Shown here one piece after another: positions 1-4,907 of a stretch of 5,248 nucleotides of DNA. The DNA is from Clostridiales bacterium (GTDB lineage Bacteria > Bacillota > Clostridia > Oscillospirales > Oscillospiraceae): the NCBI GenBank assembly GCA_021200895.1, contig JAJQFX010000091.1, positions 1-5,248 on the forward strand. Reading direction: 5' to 3'. The notes below the pieces were generated by a model. That model was not told the origin of the DNA. It saw only the letters and a program-made list of their open reading frames with translations, and made no database searches. A program made the translations under genes and the position numbers. Each line of letters opens with the position of its first letter. The stretch's first letter is position 1.

Positions 1-55
1 GAGCGCCACCTTGCCAAGGTGGAGGTAGCGAGTTCGAGCCTCGTCTTCCGCTCCA
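1..55 (+). tRNA. tRNA-Gly (anticodon GCC), 5' end outside the window
   Basis: The 3' part of a tRNA gene. The anticodon stem is CCACC (6-10) paired with GGTGG (18-22) around the loop TTGCCAA (11-17), so the anticodon is GCC (13-15) and the tRNA reads GGC/GGU glycine codons. The variable loop is 23-27. The T arm is GCGAG (28-32), loop TTCGAGC (33-39) and CTCGT (40-44), with one G-T wobble pair. The 3' acceptor strand is CTTCCGC (45-51), followed by discriminator T52 and an encoded CCA (53-55). The acceptor 5' strand and most of the D arm lie before base 1; only the end of the D stem (1-4) is present. A terminator hairpin follows within five bases, so this is the last gene of its transcript. 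Confidence 0.95.
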
Positions 56-59
56 GCTT

Positions 60-98
60 AGAGGGTATCTGATACGTTCAGATACCCTCTTTCGTTTT
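60..98 (+). terminator. Intrinsic terminator of the tRNA-Gly gene
   Basis: A perfect 13-bp inverted repeat, AGAGGGTATCTGA (60-72) against TCAGATACCCTCT (78-90), with a 5-base loop. It is followed by the T-rich tail TTCGTTTT (91-98). It starts five bases after the tRNA CCA, as expected for a terminator trimmed during tRNA 3' maturation. Confidence 0.88.
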
Positions 99-99
99 G

Positions 100-172
100 G
101 CTATTTTCTCGAACTCGCTGCCTCCACCAAAATCCGCGTGTAACGAGGATTTTTGCAATCAGAGGTAACCGG
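100..172. repeat. tRNA-derived repeat, copy A (direct repeat of 367-438)
   Basis: About 73 bases that recur with few differences at 367-438 in the same orientation. Bases 108-128 are the reverse complement of tRNA-Gly bases 18-38 (anticodon stem 3' strand through T loop), with a single difference. Bases 129-153 form an imperfect hairpin, AAAATCCGC (129-137) with a partner ending at 153; the copy B version is perfect. The repeat then runs through GCAATCAGAGGTAACCGG (155-172). No supported gene lies in it. Open frames on both strands here look accidental because they follow the repeat rather than any protein family. It may be a relic of integration events at the tRNA or a member of a dispersed repeat family; the sequence alone does not decide. 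Confidence 0.8.
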
Positions 173-174
173 TA

Positions 175-200
175 CCCGGAAAAGCCCCGGCTTTTCCGGG
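175..200. repeat. Strong 12-bp hairpin
   Basis: A perfect inverted repeat, CCCGGAAAAGCC (175-186) against GGCTTTTCCGGG (189-200), with only two bases between the arms. It directly follows repeat copy A. The matching position after copy B keeps only the left arm (around 435-447), so the right arm is lost or was never there. There is no T-tract, so it is not a typical terminator; it looks like part of the repeat block. Confidence 0.7.
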
Positions 201-207
201 GCAGGAG

Positions 208-234
208 GCGAGGGCGAGCCTCGTCTTCCGCTCC
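208..234 (+). repeat. Duplicated 3' end of tRNA-Gly (T arm plus acceptor strand)
   Basis: Bases 208-234 match tRNA-Gly bases 28-54 at 25 of 27 positions; the only changes are TT to GG in the T loop (213-214 against 33-34). Bases 216-234 (19 bases) are identical to 36-54. The final A of CCA is replaced by G. A partial tRNA 3' end in direct orientation downstream of the intact gene is the form left by tyrosine-recombinase integration at a tRNA. No integrase gene is present in the window, so this is an attachment-site-like relic at best. Confidence 0.75.
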
Positions 235-308
235 GTCGTCGGAGTGGACTCCACATCCCTCGCTTTCGTCTAAAGCCGAAAGCTCACTCATTCCGTCACT
301 CCTCCTCT
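235..308. other. Non-coding, structured stretch between tRNA-derived repeats
   Basis: No gene is supported here. It contains two short hairpins: GGAGT/ACTCC at 241-252 and a 7-bp stem GCTTTCG (262-268) with CGAAAGC (277-283) around an 8-base loop. GGAGTG (241-246) can also pair with CACTCC (297-302), closing a larger fold that encloses the second hairpin. It could belong to a repeat element or a small structured RNA. No promoter was recognised in front of it on either strand. Confidence 0.4.
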
Positions 309-343
309 CCCCGCCAAACCCGCTTTGCTGGGCTTTGGCGGGG
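309..343. terminator. GC-rich terminator-like hairpin in the repeat block
   Basis: CCCCGCCAAA (309-318) pairs perfectly with TTTGGCGGGG (334-343). An inner CCC/GGG pairing (319-321 with 330-332) stacks below it, with one bulged base. The following sequence TTTGCGTTG is only mildly T-rich. Relative to repeat copy B it sits where the tRNA terminator sits relative to copy A, which suggests the two stretches are the same module twice. Function as a terminator is possible but unproven, since no transcript is known to enter it. Confidence 0.5.
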
Positions 344-366
344 TTTGCGTTGTCCTCTGCGTTTGT

Positions 367-438
367 GCTATTCCTCGAACTCGCTGCCTCCACCAAAATC
401 CGCTTGTAACGCGGATTTTTGCAATCAGAGGGAACCGG
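367..438. repeat. tRNA-derived repeat, copy B (direct repeat of 100-172)
   Basis: This is the second copy of the ~72-base repeat. Bases 374-394 are again the reverse complement of tRNA-Gly bases 18-38 with one difference. Here the hairpin is perfect: AAAATCCGC (395-403), loop TTGTAAC, GCGGATTTT (411-419). It continues as GCAATCAGAGGGAACCGG (421-438), and AAAAGCCCCG follows as it does after copy A, without the seven extra bases seen there. The A arm has diverged at its hairpin while B keeps pairing, so B may be the less decayed copy. Confidence 0.8.
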
Positions 439-513
439 AAAAGCCCCGCTTCTATGGGACATGAGAAAAATAAATTCCGCAGCGCAGGCGCTCTTCCCTT
501 TCCGGCAAAGGCG

Positions 514-522
514 TGTTATACT
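514..522 (+). promoter_or_regulatory. Extended -10 promoter for the DNA-repair gene pair
   Basis: TGT followed by TATACT (517-522) gives a TGn extended -10 element. The region 17 bases upstream (around 494-499, TTCCCT) is a poor -35, as is common with extended -10 promoters. Transcription would start near 529, about 40 bases before the glycosylase start codon. The motif closely resembles the one at 4964-4972. Confidence 0.55.
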
Positions 523-570
523 AAAGGATAGTAAAATCGAATCCTGTCAAGGAAGGAGCGGAGATTTGCC

Positions 571-1152
571 ATGGTGAATTGGGAGCAGCTACAGGCGATG
601 TGCAGCCGATGCCAAAAATGCAGCCTGGCCGACACCCGCCACAACGTGGTGTTCGGCGACGGCAACCCCAACGCAGACCTCATGTTCGTGGGAGAAGGCC
701 CCGGCGAGCAGGAGGACTTGACCGGTATCCCCTTTGTGGGGGCGGCAGGGCAGCTGCTGGATCAGATGCTGGCCATCATCGACCTGGATCGCAGCCAGTA
801 CTACATCGCCAACATCGTCAAGTGCCGTCCGCCCAGGAACCGCGACCCCCAAAACATCGAGCAGGACGCCTGCATCCCCTATCTCCGCGCACAGGTGAAG
901 CTAGTGCGGCCTAAGATAATCGTCTGCCTGGGCCGCATCGCCGCCCAGCGGCTGATCGACCCCAACTACCGCATCACCCGGGAGCATGGCCAGTGGGTGC
1001 AGAAGGGCCAGTTCTGGATGACGGCCATCTATCACCCCTCCGCCCTGCTGCGGGACGTGAACAAGCGCCCGGAGACCTTTGACGACCTCATCGGCATCCG
1101 GGAGAAGGTGAAGGAGCTGTCCCCGGAGACGTACACGGCAAAGCAGCCGTGA
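571..1152 (+). CDS. Family 4 uracil-DNA glycosylase (iron-sulfur UDG)
   Basis: This protein excises uracil from DNA, the first step of base-excision repair after cytosine deamination or dUMP misincorporation; it acts in the cytoplasm on the chromosome. The 193-residue length is normal for a family 4 (UDGa) enzyme. Visible signatures are the iron-sulfur ligands C14 and C17 (CSRCQKC region), C85 (KCRPP) and C101. Motif GEGPGEQED (41-49) is the uracil-pocket and catalytic loop, followed by PFVGAAG (54-60). HPS (155-157) is the second active-site loop. NIVKCRPPRNRDP (81-93) is also typical. The ATG at 571 is preceded by GGAG at 560-563 (7-base spacing). An in-frame GTG directly follows, but the ATG fits the usual N-terminus. 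The gene is the first of a likely two-gene unit, 46 bases before the next gene with no terminator between. All key residues are present, so it should be active. Confidence 0.95.
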   Translation: MVNWEQLQAMCSRCQKCSLADTRHNVVFGDGNPNADLMFVGEGPGEQEDLTGIPFVGAAGQLLDQMLAIIDLDRSQYYIANIVKCRPPRNRDPQNIEQDACIPYLRAQVKLVRPKIIVCLGRIAAQRLIDPNYRITREHGQWVQKGQFWMTAIYHPSALLRDVNKRPETFDDLIGIREKVKELSPETYTAKQP

Positions 1153-1198
1153 GGATGGAGCCGTCTGCCGCGCATCCAGGAGGAAGGGAGGAATCGCT

Positions 1199-1879
1199 TT
1201 GCCGGAACGATTGAATTTCACAATAGAGACGAAACAGGCCCTCATCGACGCCGTGCAGACCGTCGGCATCCTGCCGCTGTTCCGCAACGCCCTCCCCGGC
1301 TTCTCTGTGGAGGAGCACGCCGCGCCCTCCGCGTGGTTCTCCGAGGAACCGGGGGTGTGGGAGTGGAAGGGCCCGGTTATCCAGGAGGCGGGCTGCGCCT
1401 ACGGGAAATTCTTTGGGAACAAGGCGGCCTTTATCAGCGCGGAGTGGTTTCCCGACTTTGCCAACTACCGCCGGGACGGGTACGACTTCGACGCCCGGTT
1501 CGACGACGGCCTGGCTACCTACAAGGACAAGCAGCTCTTTGACCTGCTGGAGGCCCATGCGCCCGTGCTCTCCAAAACGCTGAAGCGGGCGGGCAACTAC
1601 AGGAAGGGCGGCACAACAGGCTTTGACGCCTCCATGAATCGCTTGCAGGCCCAGGGCTACGCAGTCATCAGCAACTTCGTTTACATGAAAGACCGGTATG
1701 GGAAGGAGTACGGCTGGGGCGTGGCGGAGTATTCCACGCCGGAGCAGTTCTTCGGAGATGCGTTCACAAACGCTGTCTATCAGCGCCAGCCGGAGGAATC
1801 CTATCAGCGGCTGCTGGCGCATCTGCACAGTCTTTTGCCGGACGCTTCGGAGCAGGCGCTGCGCAGCTTTCTCCAGTAA
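1199..1879 (+). CDS. Conserved protein resembling the AlkZ-related family (possible winged-helix DNA-binding)
   Basis: A 226-residue soluble protein with no signal peptide or membrane segment. It starts with TTG: GGGAGG (1186-1191) lies 7 bases upstream, and no better start exists in frame. From memory it fits a clostridial family named AlkZ-related, distant relatives of the YcaQ/AlkZ DNA glycosylases that release alkylated or crosslinked bases; I hold this with moderate confidence. Visible landmarks are WEWKGP (54-59), the aromatic-acidic block ANYRRDGYDFDARFDDGLA (88-106), and a segment (about 110-178) that could fold as helix, recognition helix (GFDASMNRLQAQGY, 141-154) and wing (MKDRYGKEYGWGVAEY). 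The catalytic QxQ/QxD motif of true AlkZ enzymes is not placed with certainty; QAQ at 150-152 sits far from the N-terminus, so activity is unproven. Its place behind a uracil-DNA glycosylase supports a repair-related role. It ends 22 bases from the convergent kinase gene, with no clear terminator between them. Confidence 0.75.
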   Translation: MPERLNFTIETKQALIDAVQTVGILPLFRNALPGFSVEEHAAPSAWFSEEPGVWEWKGPVIQEAGCAYGKFFGNKAAFISAEWFPDFANYRRDGYDFDARFDDGLATYKDKQLFDLLEAHAPVLSKTLKRAGNYRKGGTTGFDASMNRLQAQGYAVISNFVYMKDRYGKEYGWGVAEYSTPEQFFGDAFTNAVYQRQPEESYQRLLAHLHSLLPDASEQALRSFLQ

Positions 1880-1901
1880 CGGACGGGCAGCACGGCAGGC
1901 C

Positions 1902-2987
1902 CTATGCTGTCGGTTCAATCAGAACCAAAATCATCAAAAGGGCAAACGCAATCAGAATATCGTACAGGACAATGCCGAGCCACCGCAGGAGCGGGTTCCG
2001 GCTACGGGTCAGCGGCATATGGGCCTGGACGCCGCAATAATCTGCGGAGAAAAATATCACCGCAAGCCCAATCAAAATCACTGTGACCCGATTCATGGCC
2101 AGCGCCAGGGGCGTCGCCGCCTCCACCTCCATACACAGGGCAACCGCAAAGAGGAGGACATACCCCACCGTTGCAAACAGCATATGCGGAATAGAGCCGC
2201 TGCGGAATCCCGGCGGCAGGTAGCGCCGCCAGGTTCGGGTGTATGGGGCATCCTCCCGTTCGGAAGCGTCTGATTGTACGCCTTTTAGCTCGTGCATCAG
2301 CTCGTCCACGCTGGCATAGCGGTTGGCAGGGTCAAGTTCCGTGCATTTGTGCACGATGTGGCCCAGCCTGCCCTTGACCGCCGCCTCTGTGGGCATCCTT
2401 CCTGTTATCAGCACGTTCAGCAGCACGCCGATTGCGAACAGGTCGCTTTGGACACCGGACGGCGCGAACCCGTATTGCTCCGGCGCGGCGAAGCCCGCCG
2501 TACCCAGTAAGGTGGTGTCCCGGGGCTGGTTTGGCGTCTCGTATTTCGCCGCGTTCATGTCCAGCAGCTTTATCACGCCGTCCGGAGACACCATAACGTT
2601 AGATGGCTTGATGTCCCGATGGATGATGGGCGGCGTCCTGTGGTGCAGTTCGGAAACGATTTGGCAAAGCTGCAACGCATAGTTTACCGCCAGCCCCTCC
2701 GGCAGGAGGCCATTTTGCGCCACCAGTTCCTCCAGCGTGTCGCCATGGATGTACTCCTCAATGACAATCAGTTCGGCGTTATCCTCCACAAGGAGCGCGA
2801 TGCGGGGAACATTGCGCACCGGCGCGGCCTGTAATGACCGGTAGACCTCCAAATGATACATGGAAAGCCGTTTCCTGACAAAGAACTTCTTCGTTTCCGT
2901 ATGCTGAACCAGCTGAACGGAATGGCCTGCATTGATGTCCGCCACAGGCTTGTAATAGGACAGCGCCAATTCGTCTGAGAGCATCAT
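1902..2987 (-). CDS. Membrane-anchored Hanks-type serine/threonine protein kinase
   Basis: A 361-residue kinase, counted from the ATG at 2987. The kinase domain (about 12-235) shows a probable VAIK-type lysine K39 (FFVRKRL), helix-C glutamate E47, catalytic loop HRDIKPSN (123-130), magnesium-binding D143 in DMN where most kinases have DFG, and GTAGFAAPEQYG (162-173) at the end of the activation loop. QSDLFAIGVLL (180-190) follows. The glycine-rich loop (about 18-25) is degenerate. A charged linker leads to three membrane segments near 268-286, 296-315 and 336-357, so the kinase faces the cytoplasm and has no PASTA or other large outer sensor. A GTG at 2996 would add three residues, but it lies only two bases from the GGGGAGGGG ribosome site, whereas the ATG at 2987 lies about 11 bases away. 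It is divergent from the HTH-like gene. The target is unknown. Confidence 0.9.
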   Translation of the reverse strand: MMLSDELALSYYKPVADINAGHSVQLVQHTETKKFFVRKRLSMYHLEVYRSLQAAPVRNVPRIALLVEDNAELIVIEEYIHGDTLEELVAQNGLLPEGLAVNYALQLCQIVSELHHRTPPIIHRDIKPSNVMVSPDGVIKLLDMNAAKYETPNQPRDTTLLGTAGFAAPEQYGFAPSGVQSDLFAIGVLLNVLITGRMPTEAAVKGRLGHIVHKCTELDPANRYASVDELMHELKGVQSDASEREDAPYTRTWRRYLPPGFRSGSIPHMLFATVGYVLLFAVALCMEVEAATPLALAMNRVTVILIGLAVIFFSADYCGVQAHMPLTRSRNPLLRWLGIVLYDILIAFALLMILVLIEPTA

Positions 2988-3029
2988 GGGCAGCACCCCC
3001 TCCCCTATTCGTTATTCGTCGTTTTTTGC

Positions 3030-3038
3030 ATTATATCA
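3030..3038 (-). promoter_or_regulatory. Extended -10 promoter of the kinase gene
   Basis: On the minus strand the sequence TGA-TATAAT occupies 3038-3030: a consensus -10 hexamer with the TGn extension. No good -35 is seen 17-18 bases upstream. The transcript would start near 3023 and have a leader of about 36 bases before the ATG at 2987. Confidence 0.65.
3031..3036 (+). promoter_or_regulatory. Possible -10 element of the HTH-like gene, overlapping the kinase -10
   Basis: Because TTATAT (3031-3036) is nearly palindromic, the plus strand also offers a -10-like element, about 35 bases before the TTG start at 3071. The -35 is unclear. The two opposite promoters would then share the same bases and could not be occupied at once. 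Confidence 0.3.
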
Positions 3039-3070
3039 CGTTTATTCCAAAGAGAAAAGAGGAAACCTAA

Positions 3071-3541
3071 TTGGACGCCAAAGAGCAGAAGGCGACAGAC
3101 GCCTTAGACCGCGTCTTGCAGCAGCTGGGCCCTGATGAGGTCGACGCCTACCTGGATACCTATACAGACAGCCTTGTCCATGAGGAGCATCCCTTCTCCG
3201 GCTATCTGCGGGCGCGTATCAAGGAAAAGGGACTGACCCAGCGGGAGGTCTTTGAACGTGCGGATTTGCCGGATCGATACGGCTACCGGCTTTTGACCCA
3301 GGAAAAGAACACCAAGCAGCGGGATTACATTCTCCGCCTCTGCTTCGGCGCAAAACTCAGCTTGCAGGAAACCCAGCGTGCGCTGAAGCTGTACGGGATG
3401 TCGGAGCTGTACGCCAGGATTCCCAGGGACGCGGTATTGATGATCGCGCTGAACCGTGAGGTATATGAAATCGACAAGGTCAACGCCTTGCTGTCCGCCC
3501 ACGATATGGCCCCGCTGAAAAGCATTTCCTACGCTGGATAA
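3071..3541 (+). CDS. Small HTH-like (XRE/lambda-repressor-type) protein next to the kinase
   Basis: A 156-residue, highly helical, soluble protein. The TTG start is set by AGAGGA (3058-3063), 7 bases upstream. Residues 5-35 form an acidic helical N-terminus. Residues 43-107 look like a lambda-repressor-type helix-turn-helix: LRARIKEKGLTQREVFERA gives helices 1-2, RYGYRLLTQEKNTKQRDYI the recognition region, and LRLCFGAKLSLQETQRALKL the closing helices. A C-terminal helical repeat (120-149) resembles 85-113. From memory, proteins of this type occur beside membrane Hanks kinases in Clostridia, so a partner or phosphorylation target of the divergent kinase is a fair inference. A DNA-binding role is not certain, because the family may use the fold for protein contact instead. 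It could autoregulate the shared divergent promoter region. Confidence 0.75.
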   Translation: MDAKEQKATDALDRVLQQLGPDEVDAYLDTYTDSLVHEEHPFSGYLRARIKEKGLTQREVFERADLPDRYGYRLLTQEKNTKQRDYILRLCFGAKLSLQETQRALKLYGMSELYARIPRDAVLMIALNREVYEIDKVNALLSAHDMAPLKSISYAG

Positions 3542-3574
3542 GCGTTTTCCCGACCTTTCCCCCGTTTTGGGGGG

Positions 3575-3603
3575 TTGCGATTGGAGCTGTCGGATGCTAC
3601 AAT
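3575..3603 (+). promoter_or_regulatory. Sigma-A type promoter for the zinc-ribbon membrane protein
   Basis: TTGCGA (3575-3580) and TACAAT (3598-3603) are separated by exactly 17 bases, giving a good housekeeping-type promoter. Transcription would start near 3610 and leave a leader of about 50 bases. The leader holds a 6-bp hairpin, TGCATC/GATGCA (3625-3638), just before the ribosome site. A short C5/G5 inverted repeat (3559-3573) immediately precedes the -35. The gene is therefore likely expressed separately from the HTH-like gene as well as by read-through. Confidence 0.65.
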
Positions 3604-3659
3604 TTTTCCATCATTTATGTGCCCTGCATCGGGATGCAAGGCGCGAGGAGGAGAATATT

Positions 3660-4775
3660 GTGGCAAAACAGAAACCAGCGACAAAGCTATGCAAGCATTG
3701 TAAAACGGAGATACCCTATGACGCAAAGGTATGCCCTAACTGTAGGAAAAGAGTGAAGGGCGGCAAGGCGAAATGGGTCGTCGTCGCGATTATCGTCATC
3801 CTCTTTTTTGCGGTGATAAGCGCTTCCGGCGGCGATGGGGACAGCGGCTCCGTTACGAAGGTGGGAACCGTCAGTGACGGCGCATCCTCCGTTTCGTCAG
3901 ATAGCGGAGAGGCGGAGGCTGCCGCTGCCAGTGAGAGCGCTTCCTACGAGGGCGCTGCGGCTGAGGTGCAGACAGACTACCATGTGGGCGACATTTTGAT
4001 GGATGGCGACATGAAAATCGTCTATATGTCCAGCGGCGTATATGCGGAGGAAAACAAATACTCACAACCTGAGGAGGGCTATCAGTACATCTACCTCCAG
4101 TTCGCCTTTGAGAATCAGTCCGACACGGACGACGCCTCCATCAACTATTACAGCTTTGACGGCTACGCGGACGGCTATAGCGTCGATATGTACTACGGCG
4201 GCGAAGAGAGTTTGTCCGCCACCCTCTCCGCTGGGCGCTCTACCTCCGGGTATATTTACTTCACCGTGCCGGAGGACGCGCAGAAAATCGAGGTAGAGTA
4301 CACGACCAACTACTTCACGGGGGATAAAATCACCTTCCTGTATGAGGGTGAGCAGGATTCCGGCTACGTCCTGGAGGGCGACGCAACGGCCACGGAGGAC
4401 ACCTTCGCGGTGGGCGATGTCATCGAGGCAGGCAGATTGACCATCACCTACCTCTCCTGTGAGGTGGGCACCAGCTACAGCGAGTACAACCAGCCCGCCA
4501 GTGGATACCACTACGTCACCTGCACGCTGGAATTTGAGAACACCGGCGACAGCGATGAATATGTCAGCATCTATGACTTTGACTGCTATGCCGATGGGCT
4601 GAACTGTAGCCAGAAGTATTATCGGGAGGACGCGCTCAGCGCCACCATTTCTTCCGGACACAAGGCCAAGGGCACCGTCACCTTTGAGGTATCCGATGAG
4701 GCCAGCGTGGTGGAGGTCGAATACCTGACAAACTATTGGACCTCGAACCGAATCGTGTTCAGCTGCAACGATTGA
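3660..4775 (+). CDS. Zinc-ribbon membrane protein with two tandem DUF4352-like extracytoplasmic domains
   Basis: A 371-residue protein. GTG at 3660 is chosen over upstream in-frame starts because AGGAGG (3646-3651) lies 8 bases before it and a promoter lies inside the upstream extension. Residues 11-28 form a C4 zinc ribbon (CKHC and CPNC). Residues 39-55 are one membrane helix after a basic stretch, so the ribbon should be cytoplasmic and the rest outside. A Ser/Glu/Ala-rich linker (about 56-103) leads to two homologous domains of about 120 residues each (near 106-230 and 248-371). Both share VGD, QPxxGY, LSATxSxG and VEYxTNY. They look like DUF4352/telokin-like beta sandwiches, a fold found on clostridial surface proteins; I assign that from pattern only. 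The first domain has no cysteine and the second has five. Function is unknown; position suggests a sensor or output of the kinase island. A terminator follows. Confidence 0.85.
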   Translation: MAKQKPATKLCKHCKTEIPYDAKVCPNCRKRVKGGKAKWVVVAIIVILFFAVISASGGDGDSGSVTKVGTVSDGASSVSSDSGEAEAAAASESASYEGAAAEVQTDYHVGDILMDGDMKIVYMSSGVYAEENKYSQPEEGYQYIYLQFAFENQSDTDDASINYYSFDGYADGYSVDMYYGGEESLSATLSAGRSTSGYIYFTVPEDAQKIEVEYTTNYFTGDKITFLYEGEQDSGYVLEGDATATEDTFAVGDVIEAGRLTITYLSCEVGTSYSEYNQPASGYHYVTCTLEFENTGDSDEYVSIYDFDCYADGLNCSQKYYREDALSATISSGHKAKGTVTFEVSDEASVVEVEYLTNYWTSNRIVFSCND

Positions 4776-4788
4776 TGCCAACGCATAT

Positions 4789-4837
4789 GCAGACCCCCGG
4801 CGGGGCTTCCTGGGAAGCTGCGCCGGGGGTTCTCTGC
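4789..4837 (+). terminator. GC-rich terminator after the zinc-ribbon membrane protein
   Basis: ACCCCCGGCG (4793-4802) pairs perfectly with CGCCGGGGGT (4821-4830). A nested stem GCTTCC/GGAAGC (4805-4810 with 4813-4818) fills the loop, and GCAG/CTGC (4789-4792 with 4834-4837) can extend the base. The tail TCTCTGCGGTTT is only weakly T-rich. It starts 14 bases after the stop codon and closes the plus-strand signalling genes. Confidence 0.7.
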
Positions 4838-4907
4838 GGTTTGGTTGGGCTGCACACCGGGATTCCAGGCAAAGCGTAACGCTGGAGGGCGGGGTCAGGA
4901 GGTCAGC

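Noticed and set aside
56..450. CRISPR array
   Set aside because: Only two copies of the longer repeat occur, nearly 200 bases apart, with no regular spacers or cas genes.
58..462. Long open frame on the minus strand across the repeat block
   Set aside because: It runs through the tRNA terminator, both repeat copies and the tRNA-derived pieces, has no ribosome site and matches no protein family; its openness follows from the repeats.
153..464. Open plus-strand frame over the repeats
   Set aside because: Arg/Pro-rich accidental translation of repeat and hairpin DNA, with no ribosome site.
1088..1918. 276-codon minus-strand frame opposite the AlkZ-related gene
   Set aside because: It lies opposite two well-supported plus-strand genes, gives a low-complexity Val/Arg/Leu-rich product and has no recognisable domain; typical shadow frame of GC-rich DNA.
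3559..3573. C5/G5 inverted repeat as a terminator of the HTH-like gene
   Set aside because: A five-base stem followed by TTGCGATTGG lacks a T-tract and merges into the -35 of the next promoter, so it is too weak to call.
3567..3659. N-terminal extension of the zinc-ribbon protein to an upstream start
   Set aside because: The extension overlaps a good promoter and leader hairpin, while AGGAGG fits the GTG at 3660.
4062..4781. 239-codon minus-strand frame opposite the zinc-ribbon protein
   Set aside because: It is the antisense shadow of a gene with a clear zinc ribbon, membrane helix and tandem domains; no ribosome site or family is seen for it.
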